Positions 35,343 through 43,688 of a DNA stretch of 64,000 nucleotides are shown in pieces (the stretch's first letter is position 1; each line of letters begins with the position of its first letter). This stretch comes from an uncultured Mediterraneibacter sp. GTDB taxonomy: Bacteria; Bacillota; Clostridia; Lachnospirales; Lachnospiraceae. The stretch is from assembly GCF_934309415.1 (NCBI RefSeq), contig NZ_CAKRDI010000008.1, positions 1-64,000 of the forward strand. Direction: 5' to 3'. The position numbers and the translations under genes are program-made. The notes under the pieces are model-generated. The model was not told where the DNA came from, made no database searches, and saw only the letters and a program-made list of their open reading frames with translations.

Positions 35343-35373
35343 GTGTTGACATGTCACACTGATTTCATTTCTT
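35343..35373 (+). repeat. Direct repeat b: copy of the toxin start region
   Basis: GTGTTGACATGTCA and TGATTTCATTTCTT as in repeat a, with a slightly different middle. There is no ORF here on the plus strand, so the copy is useful only as the template of a minus-strand RNA. Confidence 0.85.
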
Positions 35374-35383
35374 AGCTACAAAT

Positions 35384-35412
35384 ACTATAGCACATAAACG
35401 TAGCTAAAACAA
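35384..35412 (-). promoter_or_regulatory. Promoter of the candidate antisense RNA
   Basis: On the minus strand TTGTTT (35412-35407), a 17-bp spacer and TATAGT (35389-35384) with an extended TGC. It converges on the toxin promoter. Confidence 0.65.
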
Positions 35413-35475
35413 GTATATGTTTTCAAAAAGAAAATATTCGGTAACTGTACAGAACATAGCTAATCATCTTGCTGT

Positions 35476-36402
35476 TCACAAATTAGCAAACTGTATCTGC
35501 TTTTCATGTCCATACTGCTGAGCCAGATGAATCAGATCAGAGCAGGCTGTGCCGGGACGAATTCCTTTAGGATAGACCAGACACCAGTCCCATCCTGGAT
35601 TGCCCTGCAGGCGGAAGCAGGCTACATCTTCTGTTGTATGTGCGTAGGACTGAGGAAAGATCGCACAGCAGAGTCCTTTTGCCACCATTTTTTGAAGAAC
35701 CTGATTCATAGATGTTTCGAAGAGAAGATTCGGTTCAAATCCGGCAGTTTCAAATTGCTGGTCAATAATGGAACGCATGGTTGATCCTTTAAACAGAAGC
35801 GAGAACAGTTCCTCCTGAAACAGCGATAATGAGATATAATTCAAAGGCTGACCTGCAGGTGCGGCAAGTTCGGCTAAAGGATGGCTTCTTGGAATTGCAA
35901 GGAGCATTTCTTCATGACAGATAGTCAGATAATTTGCATCAATTCGGTCTTTCTCCTGTAGCAGAACAAACCCAAGATCCAGATGGTCCGAAAGAATCAT
36001 CTGATGTTGCTGCTCTACGGTACGTTCGAACATTTTAACAGAAAAACGCGGATGACTTTTCATAAATTCAGGGATGATCTCTGTAAACATATCAACACCG
36101 TGTTCCCAGGTAAGACCTAGACGCAGTTCTCCGGTTGAAGAGTCTGCCAGATCATGGAGCTGGGAATAGGTGTTCTTTTTAATTTTCAGAATTTCCCGGG
36201 CATTTTCTAGATAGATTCTGCCAGCCTGTGTGGGAGTCATAGAACGTTTATTCCGGTGGAACAATTTCATACCAAGATCCTTTTCGAGATGCAGCAGATG
36301 TTGATTCAATGCGGACTGACTGATATACAGGGCAGAAGCAGCTTTACTGATATTACCGTATTCTTCGATTGCAAGGATATATTCCAGTTGTTTGAAATCC
36401 AT
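35476..36402 (-). CDS. LysR-family regulator divergent from the TRAP transporter
   Basis: A 308-residue LysR-type regulator with the winged helix-turn-helix at about 1-60 (ISKAASALYISQSALNQHLL) and a two-domain inducer-binding part. It is a paralogue of the LysR protein at 16681-17586, with the same layout and similar segments (SALNQ, LFHR/LFYR, GRIYLENAREIL versus GEIYLNAAREIL). The start at MDFKQLEY is preceded by AAGGAAGG; the longer frame of 10 more residues is not. Divergent placement suggests it controls the TRAP transporter and amidohydrolase in response to their substrate, probably a carboxylate. Confidence 0.92.
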   Translation of the reverse strand: MDFKQLEYILAIEEYGNISKAASALYISQSALNQHLLHLEKDLGMKLFHRNKRSMTPTQAGRIYLENAREILKIKKNTYSQLHDLADSSTGELRLGLTWEHGVDMFTEIIPEFMKSHPRFSVKMFERTVEQQHQMILSDHLDLGFVLLQEKDRIDANYLTICHEEMLLAIPRSHPLAELAAPAGQPLNYISLSLFQEELFSLLFKGSTMRSIIDQQFETAGFEPNLLFETSMNQVLQKMVAKGLCCAIFPQSYAHTTEDVACFRLQGNPGWDWCLVYPKGIRPGTACSDLIHLAQQYGHEKQIQFANL

Positions 36403-36678
36403 AATGTACCTTCCTTTTGTAAAAATATACAAATTTGAGCATCTAATTTTAGTAGATTAATATAGTTGATTTTCTTAGAGATATTATAAATATTCGTTTC
36501 TTTACTTCTAATAATATCACAATTATAATTAAAACAACAAATAAAAAACAAAATTCTTAGACGAAATGCACAATTTAGATTACTGCTTACAAATTATCTG
36601 CGAACAGTAACACAATTGAAAAAAGTGCAGTAAGATCAGGGGCCCGATCAAAACGTATGAGAAAGAAGGAGGAAATGA
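36403..36678. promoter_or_regulatory. Divergent LysR / TRAP regulatory region
   Basis: AT-rich, with a LysR-like imperfect dyad around 36440-36463 (CTAATTTTAGTAGATTAAT). A member of the dispersed palindrome family lies nearer the TRAP genes. No gene is seen. Confidence 0.5.
36580..36611. repeat. Dispersed palindrome, GTTACTGTTCAC family, copy 5
   Basis: TTACTGCTTAC, an AAATTATCT middle, then GCGAACAGTAAC. The arms are less perfect than in copy 1. Confidence 0.6.
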
Positions 36679-37245
36679 ATGAAACTGTTAAGATGGTTAG
36701 ATAAACATTTTGAACATGTAATACTTGCTGTTCTTCTTATTATTCTGACTGCATTGTCATTTGGAAATGTAGTGATGCGTTATGTTTTGAAAAGCGGAAT
36801 GAGCTGGTCGGATGAGGTCTGTAAATACTCCCTTGTTTTATCAGGATTTTTCAGTATTCCATGCTGGATTCGATATAACACGGGAATCAGGGTAGATGCG
36901 CTGACAGAATTATTTCCTGAAAAAGTAAAGACAGTGCTGTTGTATATAACGGATCTGGTCATGATTGTTTTACTGGGAATTATGACAAAAGGATCTGTAG
37001 AACTTGTAAAGACATGCCTGAGTGTAAATCAGAAAAGTCCGGCACTTCAGATTCCGATGGCATATTTGTATGGCCTGATTACATTTGCGTTTGTGCTGTC
37101 CATTTTCAGATATGTACAGATGATGATTTTAAAACACGTTCCGGCAGAGATAGAACTGGGCGAAGGTGAATTAACAGAGGAAGAGAAGAAATCGTTGGAA
37201 GAGATGGAAAAACGAGAAGCTGCCAAAGGAGGTATGAAATCATGA
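36679..37245 (+). CDS. TRAP transporter small permease subunit (DctQ family)
   Basis: A 188-residue membrane protein with four expected helices and the DctQ landmarks VVMRYVLKSGMSWSDEV and KSPALQIPMAYLYG. It pairs with the large subunit in a tripartite ATP-independent periplasmic-type transporter, importing a carboxylate with Na+ or H+. The C-terminal tail is short, charged and cytoplasmic. The start follows AAGGAGGAAATGA. The last bases overlap the start of the large-subunit gene (ATGA), so the two are translationally coupled. Confidence 0.93.
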   Translation: MKLLRWLDKHFEHVILAVLLIILTALSFGNVVMRYVLKSGMSWSDEVCKYSLVLSGFFSIPCWIRYNTGIRVDALTELFPEKVKTVLLYITDLVMIVLLGIMTKGSVELVKTCLSVNQKSPALQIPMAYLYGLITFAFVLSIFRYVQMMILKHVPAEIELGEGELTEEEKKSLEEMEKREAAKGGMKS

Positions 37246-39566
37246 CGATAGGAATCTTTTTCGGGATTCTGGCAATCTTATTTGCTGTAGGACTCCCGGT
37301 TGCAGGAGTATTTAGTGGAATGGCGTTACTTCCATCTTTATTGAATCCGGATTTTGCGTATAGCGCAGCTGCAGTTGTACGAAGCATGTTCAGTGGACTT
37401 GACAGTTTTACACTGCTTGCAGTTCCGTTGTTCATGGTTTCCGGAATGATTATGGCAAAAGGTGGTCTGTCAGAAAAACTGTTCAACTTCTTTGCTTATT
37501 TTATCGGAAATAAAACAGCAGGATTTCCGTGCGCTGTAGTAGTAACCTGTATGTTTTATGCAGCAATTTCAGGATCTGCACCGGCAACTGTGTCAGCAGT
37601 AGGTGCGATGACAATTCCATTTCTTGTGGAGATGGGATATGAGAAAATATTTGCAGCATCCATTGTTACAGTAGCAGGTGGACTGGGAGTTATTATCCCG
37701 CCAAGTATTTCATATATTGTATATTCATCTGCCACAGGAGCATCTCCGTCCGATCTTTTTATCGCAGGAATTGTACCTGGAATTCTGATTGGTGTGGCAC
37801 TTATGTTTTACTGCTGGATCTATTGCAAGAGACATGGAGAAGAGAAAAAGGTGTTGATGGCACATTATGAAGAAATCCGCGCAAAAGGATTTAAAAAAGT
37901 GTTAAAAGAAAGCTTCTGGGCTCTCCTTACACCGATTATCATTCTGGGATCTATTTACGGAGGAATTGCTTCTCCGACTGAGGCAGCAGTCATTTCTGTT
38001 ATTTATGGATTGTTTGTCTGTATCTTTATCTATAAAACAATTCCGGTTACAAAGATTGGAATGGTCTTTGTAGATGGTGCAAAAACTTATGTAAATATTC
38101 TTTTTGTGATCGCAGCAGCGACAGCATTTGCAAGATGTCTTACATTGCTTCGCTATCCACAGGCAATCAGCAGTGCGGTACTTGCATCTGTGGATAATAA
38201 GATTGTTATTCTTCTGATTATGAATCTGATCATGCTTGTATGTGGTATGATCATTGACAATATTCCAAATATCATGATTCTGACACCAATCCTGCTTCCA
38301 ATTGCGACAGCAGTCGGAGTCAGCCCGATCCATTTTGGAATTATTATGACAGTTAACCTTGCAATTGGTATGGTAACACCACCGATGGGAATCAACCTGT
38401 TTGTGGCAAGTGGAATGACAAAGATTCCGGTTTTGAAACTTGCCAAAGCGACCACTCCGTTTCTGGCAGCATTTGTGATATCACTGGCAGCAATTGTGTA
38501 TATACCACAGCTCAGTCTGGTACTTCCATCACTGGCAAGTGGAGAAGACCTGATGAATCAGACACAGCAGACAACGGCAGAGGCAACAAGTGGAGATGAT
38601 CTGGATGGCACGGTTCCTGTTACGAAGATTGATGGAGAATATCAGTGGAATGCAGCCATGAGTGTATCAGACACTACGATCAACTATAAGATTGTAGAAA
38701 GATTTGCAAAGATGATCAATGCAAGAAGTGGCGGAAAAATAGAAGTGACGATTTATCCGTCCGGACAGATGGGAAATACCACGGAATTCAGTCAGGGAGT
38801 TATCGATGGAACGATCGATATCGGAACCGGTATGACAACAGACCTCGTTGATTTTATCCCGCAGATGGCAGTTTTTGATATGCCGAATCTGTTCCCGGAT
38901 GTAGAGACGATGCGAGAGGTACTGAAAGGACCTTTTGCAGATACAATGAATGAATACAATCAGGCTGGTGGAATTACAATGCTGGGCTATGCAGATGCAG
39001 GATTCCGTGAGCTGACTACGAATAAAGAGGTGCATCAGCTTTCAGACCTGAAAGGACAGAATATCCGTGTTATGACGAATCCATATCACATTGCTTACTG
39101 GAAAGCACTTGGTGCTAACGCAGTTTCGATGGAATTCACAGAAGTATTCATGGGATTGCAGCAGGGAACCATAGACGGACAGGAAAATCCTTATATGAAT
39201 ATCGTTTCAAACAATGTACAGGAAGTACAGAAATACGTAGTTGAGACAGATCATGTGGGACATGTAATTACATTCTTTATGAATAATGCGCTGTATACAA
39301 GTCTCCCGGATGATGTGAGAGCACTGGTAGATGAATGCGCGGCAGACGCGATCGCTTATGGAAATGAAATCGCAGATGAGAGTATTGCTTCTTATAAACA
39401 GACCTGCCTGGATGCAGGCTGCGAAATCATTACACTGGACGATGATGTCAAAGCACAGTTGAAAGAAAAGGCAGAAGTAGTCTATGACATGGTCAGAAAG
39501 AATCTGGGAGATGAGCTGGTCGATGAGGCATTTGATGCAGTAGAGCAGGTGGAAAAAAAGAAATAA
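37242..39566 (+). CDS. TRAP large permease (DctM) fused to a substrate-binding protein (DctP)
   Basis: A 774-residue fusion. Residues 1 to about 430 are a complete DctM permease with many membrane helices (FAVGLPVAGVFSGMA, AISGSAPATVSAVGAM, VIIPPSISY, TPPMGINLFVASG). A linker of about 35 residues rich in Ser, Thr, Gln and Asp follows, and residues from about 465 to the end are a full DctP-type binding protein (SGGKIEVTIYPSGQMG, the conserved binding Arg609 in GQNIRVMTNP, FMGLQQGTIDGQENP). No signal peptide or lipobox exists before the binding domain, so the last permease helix must place it outside. This solves the anchoring problem of a Gram-positive TRAP system. The frame is open through the junction, so it is a true fusion here. 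The cargo is an organic acid, unknown. Confidence 0.93.
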   Translation: MTIGIFFGILAILFAVGLPVAGVFSGMALLPSLLNPDFAYSAAAVVRSMFSGLDSFTLLAVPLFMVSGMIMAKGGLSEKLFNFFAYFIGNKTAGFPCAVVVTCMFYAAISGSAPATVSAVGAMTIPFLVEMGYEKIFAASIVTVAGGLGVIIPPSISYIVYSSATGASPSDLFIAGIVPGILIGVALMFYCWIYCKRHGEEKKVLMAHYEEIRAKGFKKVLKESFWALLTPIIILGSIYGGIASPTEAAVISVIYGLFVCIFIYKTIPVTKIGMVFVDGAKTYVNILFVIAAATAFARCLTLLRYPQAISSAVLASVDNKIVILLIMNLIMLVCGMIIDNIPNIMILTPILLPIATAVGVSPIHFGIIMTVNLAIGMVTPPMGINLFVASGMTKIPVLKLAKATTPFLAAFVISLAAIVYIPQLSLVLPSLASGEDLMNQTQQTTAEATSGDDLDGTVPVTKIDGEYQWNAAMSVSDTTINYKIVERFAKMINARSGGKIEVTIYPSGQMGNTTEFSQGVIDGTIDIGTGMTTDLVDFIPQMAVFDMPNLFPDVETMREVLKGPFADTMNEYNQAGGITMLGYADAGFRELTTNKEVHQLSDLKGQNIRVMTNPYHIAYWKALGANAVSMEFTEVFMGLQQGTIDGQENPYMNIVSNNVQEVQKYVVETDHVGHVITFFMNNALYTSLPDDVRALVDECAADAIAYGNEIADESIASYKQTCLDAGCEIITLDDDVKAQLKEKAEVVYDMVRKNLGDELVDEAFDAVEQVEKKK

Positions 39567-39581
39567 GGCAGGAAGTGGATG

Positions 39582-40805
39582 ATGAAAGGATACAAGATTA
39601 AGAACGGAACGGTATATGTGCCGGGAAGCGGAAAGTTCGAAAAGAAGGATCTGTATATCTGGGAGGGAAAGCTCGTAGAGAGCTTTCCTGAAATAACCCC
39701 GGAGTCTGATCCTGATAAGCTAGAAAATCAGGATCAGAAGAATACATGGCTGGAAGAGAAATATCAGGCAGAAGGAAAGATCCGGGTGATCGATGCAGAA
39801 GGATGTTATATTACAAAAGGTCTGGTTGACTATCATGTACATTACTTTGAAGGGGGAGCTGACAATGGTGTAAACCCGGATATGGCATCCTTCCCGAATG
39901 GAGTGACAACTGCGGTTGATGGGGGAACCTGTGGAGTAAGCTGCTTTGAAATCTTTAAGAAGGCGATTATGGACCGGACAGATGTAAAGCTTTATTCACA
40001 ATTGCTGGTCGGATCATCCGGACAGCTTGCAGAACGTTATGCGGAGCAGATTGAGGCAGAGCAGATTGAGGCAGAAAGAATCACAGAGATGTTTGATCGG
40101 TATCCACGGGAACTGGTTGGATTGAAGACGCGGCTTTCTGCCAATATTATAGGAGATTCAGAAAAAGCAAAAAAATCTCTTGAGAAAACAGTGGAAATAG
40201 CAGAACGTCTTGGATGTAATGTGACAGTGCATATTACAAATCCGGCGATGAATCTGGAAGAAATGGCATCTGTTTTGAGAAAAGATGATGTGATCTGTCA
40301 TGCATTTCAGATGAAAGGAAGAGAATCCATTCTGGATGAAAAGGGAACTGTGAGAAGTGGAATCTGGAAAGCCAGAGAAAGAGGCGTGCTTTTTGATGCA
40401 TGTAATGGAAGAAACAATTTTAATCTGAAAGTTGCAGAAAAAGCACTGGAACAGCAGTTCTTCCCGGATATTATCAGCTCCGATATTAATACTGTTTCCT
40501 ATTATGAAGGAGTTCTGCACAGCCTGCCAAAAGTACTGTCCAAATACCTGGCGTTTGGCCAGCCGCTGGAGCGAATTCTGGATGCTGCAATCCTGACTCC
40601 GGCGAGACTGATCGGGCATGAAGAACTGGCATCTATGGAAACGGGAGCTCCGGCAGATCTGTTTATTTTTAAAGTGCAGGAGTATGACATGCTTTATCTG
40701 GATCACACAGAAGGCGAGAACCAGCTGAAAGGACATCAGGTGATCGTTCCACAGATGACGATTAAAAATGGAAAAGTAGTATACAGTCAGGTTTATTTTG
40801 AGTAG
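39582..40805 (+). CDS. Amidohydrolase/deacetylase-family metallohydrolase
   Basis: A 407-residue TIM-barrel amidohydrolase. The metal-binding start is DYHVHYF (His85, His87), a probable carboxylated Lys lies in VGLKTRLS, and histidines in VTVHITNP and VICHAFQ and an Asp in ISSDIN complete the expected metal site. It resembles the EF_0837/AHA amidohydrolase group, whose members act on N-acyl or cyclic amide groups. It follows the TRAP transporter by 15 bp, so it probably hydrolyses the imported compound. The start at 39582 gives 6-nt spacing to AGGAAG; the ATG one codon earlier is too near. A 15-bp tandem duplication (40044-40073) encodes an extra EQIEA. Confidence 0.85.
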   Translation: MKGYKIKNGTVYVPGSGKFEKKDLYIWEGKLVESFPEITPESDPDKLENQDQKNTWLEEKYQAEGKIRVIDAEGCYITKGLVDYHVHYFEGGADNGVNPDMASFPNGVTTAVDGGTCGVSCFEIFKKAIMDRTDVKLYSQLLVGSSGQLAERYAEQIEAEQIEAERITEMFDRYPRELVGLKTRLSANIIGDSEKAKKSLEKTVEIAERLGCNVTVHITNPAMNLEEMASVLRKDDVICHAFQMKGRESILDEKGTVRSGIWKARERGVLFDACNGRNNFNLKVAEKALEQQFFPDIISSDINTVSYYEGVLHSLPKVLSKYLAFGQPLERILDAAILTPARLIGHEELASMETGAPADLFIFKVQEYDMLYLDHTEGENQLKGHQVIVPQMTIKNGKVVYSQVYFE

Positions 40806-40865
40806 CATGTTTATAACATCTGAAAGAGAAAGAGTATAAAGATGCTGAGAGAAAAAGGTCAAAAA

Positions 40866-41438
40866 TTAAGATTGAACATTCCACAGTGAATCTCCATGCT
40901 CCCGCAGCCATTTCTGCTGTTTCTTATAATCCGGCATAACGGAAGCGACAACAGCATAGAAGGCTTTGGAGTGATTCATCTCTTTTCTGTGAGCCAGCTC
41001 GTGGATCACGATATAATCAACTACTTCTTCCGGGGCGAAGATGAGCCTCCAGTTAAAGTTCAGATTTCCTTTACTGCTACAGCTTCCCCAGCGGGTTTTC
41101 TGTTCACGGATGGCGATGCGGTTGTATGTGACACCCATGATACGGGCATAATAAGCTACTTTTTGAGTGAAAATACTGCGTGCAGTTTCAATATAACGGC
41201 GGCGCTGTGAATCGGTAAGTTTCGGTTCCGGTGGCCGCTGTTCTTTTTCTTTCTGGCGCTGCTGATTCAGTTCCAGATGCTTCATAACCCAGTCCGCTTT
41301 CTTATAAATAAATGAATCAATAAAGGAACGCGGACATCTCTCCGGAGCACGGACAATGACCCGATTGTCAGGACGTACTTCGATAGAGACTGATTTACGC
41401 CGGCTGTAAATAATAGAATATTGAAATGGTAAATTCAT
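40866..41438 (-). CDS. YgjP-like (SprT/WssM type) metallopeptidase
   Basis: A 190-residue zincin-like protein of the YgjP / DUF45 family. The zinc site is HELAH at 146-150 with a third ligand His156 in RKEMNHS. TRWGSCSSKGNLNFNWRL, typical of the family, precedes it. The function is not settled in any organism; a metal-dependent peptidase or nuclease-associated hydrolase is assumed. It is transcribed alone on the minus strand, convergent to the amidohydrolase gene. The start at 41438 is preceded by AGAGGTCGC. Confidence 0.9.
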   Translation of the reverse strand: MNLPFQYSIIYSRRKSVSIEVRPDNRVIVRAPERCPRSFIDSFIYKKADWVMKHLELNQQRQKEKEQRPPEPKLTDSQRRRYIETARSIFTQKVAYYARIMGVTYNRIAIREQKTRWGSCSSKGNLNFNWRLIFAPEEVVDYIVIHELAHRKEMNHSKAFYAVVASVMPDYKKQQKWLREHGDSLWNVQS

Positions 41439-42203
41439 ATGCGACCTCTCTTATATATGATATAAAACAGTAAACAGGAATGTTGTTCAATATCTTACTT
41501 ATAACATTCACGTTGTATATGAAGTTTAACAGACGGATCTGATAAGTTCAAGATTCTAAGAGTTCAATCACCAGTTGAAAATGAGAAAAATTGTCTGACA
41601 AAGAATCGGGAAAAAGTGAGAAAATATTATTGTTAATGTACAAAGGATAAAAAATGAGAAATAAAATGTTGTGCGAAACGGATAAATGTACAAAAATAAA
41701 TACAATGTTATTGTGAGAAATGCTCATGGAAAAAATGTGAAGTTTGAAAAACTGAAAAATCCATCTGAAAAATGATCGAAAATAGACAGCGTGTAGAATA
41801 AAAAAATGACAAATTGGCGCAAAAAAATGGAAAACCGAGTGTACTCTGTCAGGAGCGCAAAAATATTGACAAACCCCAATTTTGGGCGTAATATTTAGTC
41901 AACTTTTCGGGGGATAATTTAATAGGAAGTTATTTTTTGAAAAGGAGTAACAGATTCGAGTGGTTCAATGAGGAATAATCTTTGGAGAATAACTCTTTTT
42001 TTATGCAGAATAATCCACAGGATTGAGAGAATAATCTATGTTGTACACAGTAGCGAATCTATTACGAACGTATCAGACACTGTAACAGGAACTTTAATAA
42101 ATATGAAAGCAGAATGTTGACGATCACGACAGAACGTGGACGGCAACAGCAGAACAGCGGCTGATCAAAACATATTTTTACAGAAAGAAAAGGAGGGAGC
42201 AAT
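41439..42203. other. Long intergenic region before the ATP synthase operon
   Basis: About 770 bp of mostly AT-rich sequence without a credible gene; no atpI-like ORF is seen. It contains the operon promoter at 41866-41894 and a leader of about 330 nt with several AGGAG-like stretches and very short ORFs that I do not credit. Confidence 0.6.
41866..41894 (+). promoter_or_regulatory. Promoter of the ATP synthase operon
   Basis: A consensus TTGACA (41866-41871), 17-bp spacer and TAATAT (41889-41894). The spacer contains the inverted repeat CCCAA-TT-TTGGG (41875-41886), a possible operator. Confidence 0.75.
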
Positions 42204-42227
42204 ACGGGAAATCTGGCAGACACTCTG

Positions 42228-42887
42228 ATGGAAGAACTGAACTGTGAGACAGTTTTTACTCTTCCAATTATAGGCGGGATTTCTGAATCAGTAGTTGTAA
42301 CCTGGATTATTATGGCAGTTCTGGTACTGGCATCAATTATTCTGGTAAGAAATCTGAAAGTTGAAAATCCTGGAAAAGTGCAGTTGGCTTTGGAATCAGG
42401 CATTGAATGGGCAGAAAACTTCTTTATTGATGTCCTTGGCGAGGAGAATAAAGGATATGTACCATATCTGATTACAGTTCTTCTTTATCTGGCTTGTTCG
42501 AATACGATTGCACCATTGTTTGGCTTTAAACCGCCGACAAAAGATTTGAATGTTACGGCTGCTCTGGCAATTATGAGCATGTGTCTCATCGAGTTTTCAG
42601 GCATTCGTAAGAATGGATTCGGTCACTGGGTAAAACATTTTGCTCAGCCGGTTCCGGTTGTTGCACCGATTATGGTGCTTGAGATTGTTATCAGGCCATT
42701 GTCGCTTTGCATGCGACTGTTTGGAAATATGCTGGCTGGATTTGTGGTTATGGAGCTTTTAAAAACACTTGTTCCACTGATTATCCCGATTCCGGTAAGT
42801 TTTTATTTCGATATTTTTGATGGCTTACTTCAGGCGTACGTATTTGTATTCCTGACAGCTCTGTTTATGAATGAAGAAATGGAGTAA
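42228..42887 (+). CDS. atpB: ATP synthase F0 subunit a
   Basis: Subunit a of F0, which forms the ion half-channels against the c-ring. From the first ATG it is 219 residues with about five to six helices; the essential Arg lies in CMRLFGNMLAGFV. The ribosome site is a puzzle: AGGAGGGAG stands at 42191-42199, about 30 bp before this ATG. An in-frame ACG at 42204 sits 7 nt from it and would add eight residues (start then GNLADTL). Since the frame is open there, the real start may be the ACG, a rare initiation codon; I keep the ATG as the safe call. First gene of atpBEFHAGDC. Confidence 0.92.
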   Translation: MEELNCETVFTLPIIGGISESVVVTWIIMAVLVLASIILVRNLKVENPGKVQLALESGIEWAENFFIDVLGEENKGYVPYLITVLLYLACSNTIAPLFGFKPPTKDLNVTAALAIMSMCLIEFSGIRKNGFGHWVKHFAQPVPVVAPIMVLEIVIRPLSLCMRLFGNMLAGFVVMELLKTLVPLIIPIPVSFYFDIFDGLLQAYVFVFLTALFMNEEME

Positions 42888-42927
42888 TTACTAAAACAGT
42901 TTGATAAAAGAAAAGGAGATTAACATT

Positions 42928-43152
42928 ATGGAAACACTTATTGCTATTGGAGCAGCAGTTGCAGTTTTAACAGGTATTGGAGCTGGTGTTGGTATTGGTA
43001 TCGCAACAGGTAAAGCAGTAGAGGCAGTTGCAAGACAGCCAGAGGCAGAAGGAAAGATCAGTAAGAACCTGATTCTTGGTTGTGCACTTGCAGAGGCAAC
43101 AGCAATCTATGGTTTTATCATTGGTCTTCTGATCATCTTCTTCCTGAAATAA
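42928..43152 (+). CDS. atpE: ATP synthase F0 subunit c
   Basis: A 74-residue two-helix protein that forms the rotating c-ring. The polar loop is ARQPE and the ion-binding Glu lies in LAEATAIYG. In Na+-binding rings such as that of Ilyobacter the first helix has Gln in GIGQATGKAVE; here the same stretch reads [11 protein letters not shown], so the Gln is missing and proton coupling is more likely. The ATG at 42928 was chosen because AAAGGAG precedes it at normal spacing; a longer frame adds nine charged residues of no family value. Confidence 0.95.
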   Translation: METLIAIGAAVAVLTGIGAGVGIGIATGKAVEAVARQPEAEGKISKNLILGCALAEATAIYGFIIGLLIIFFLK

Positions 43153-43202
43153 GAATCAAGTACTATGATGGAAGCAGATAACAGGAAAGGCAGGTGTAGA
43201 AA

Positions 43203-43688
43203 GTGCTTTCACTAAACATGAACCTTGTCTGGAACATGATTAACCTTATTGTTCTCTTTCTCCTGTTAAGACATTTTCTGATTAATCCTGTGAGTAACAT
43301 TATGGAACAGCGAAGACAGAAGATTGCAGATGATCTTCAGAACGCACAGGATGTGCAGGATGAGGCAAAACAGCTGAAAAAGGAATATGAGGATGCTCTT
43401 AGTGGTGCAAAACAGGAATCAGTTGCGATTGTAGATAAAGCCAGAGCAGATGCGAGAGTTGAATATGATCGTATCATCAACGAGGCCGGAACTAAGGCAG
43501 GCAATATTATCGAGAATGCGAAAGAGAACGTACGTCTTGAGCGTGAGCAGACAATGAAAGAGCTACAGTCTCAGATCGCAAGTATTGCGATTGCCTCTGC
43601 CGAGAAGATCGTGGGTGACAAAGAACAGAACATTTATGATCAGTTTTTGGGAGAAGTAGGTGGGACAGATGAAGACGCAGACAAGTAA
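43203..43688 (+). CDS. atpF: ATP synthase F0 subunit b
   Basis: The peripheral stalk subunit: one N-terminal membrane helix (about 6-25) and a long charged helical coiled-coil through residue 150, ending in an acidic tail. 161 residues, normal for the family. It starts with GTG at 43203, with AGGTG six bases before it. The 3' end overlaps the start of atpH by 20 bp. Confidence 0.93.
   Translation: MLSLNMNLVWNMINLIVLFLLLRHFLINPVSNIMEQRRQKIADDLQNAQDVQDEAKQLKKEYEDALSGAKQESVAIVDKARADARVEYDRIINEAGTKAGNIIENAKENVRLEREQTMKELQSQIASIAIASAEKIVGDKEQNIYDQFLGEVGGTDEDADK

Larger units (their letters stand above)
35300..35377 (-). ncRNA. Candidate antisense antitoxin RNA, about 78 nt
   Basis: Expected transcript from the minus-strand promoter at 35384-35412 to the shared terminator. 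Its 5' part is the complement of direct repeat b (35343-35373), so it could pair with the nearly identical toxin start region at 35163-35194 and block ribosome entry, while the terminator stem (35305-35337) provides a second, fully complementary contact. This matches the par RNA I / RNA II logic. Ends are predicted only. Confidence 0.55.

Noticed and set aside
41900..42200. Possible atpI or leader peptide before atpB
   Set aside because: Only very short frames without ribosome sites; no hydrophobic AtpI-like frame.
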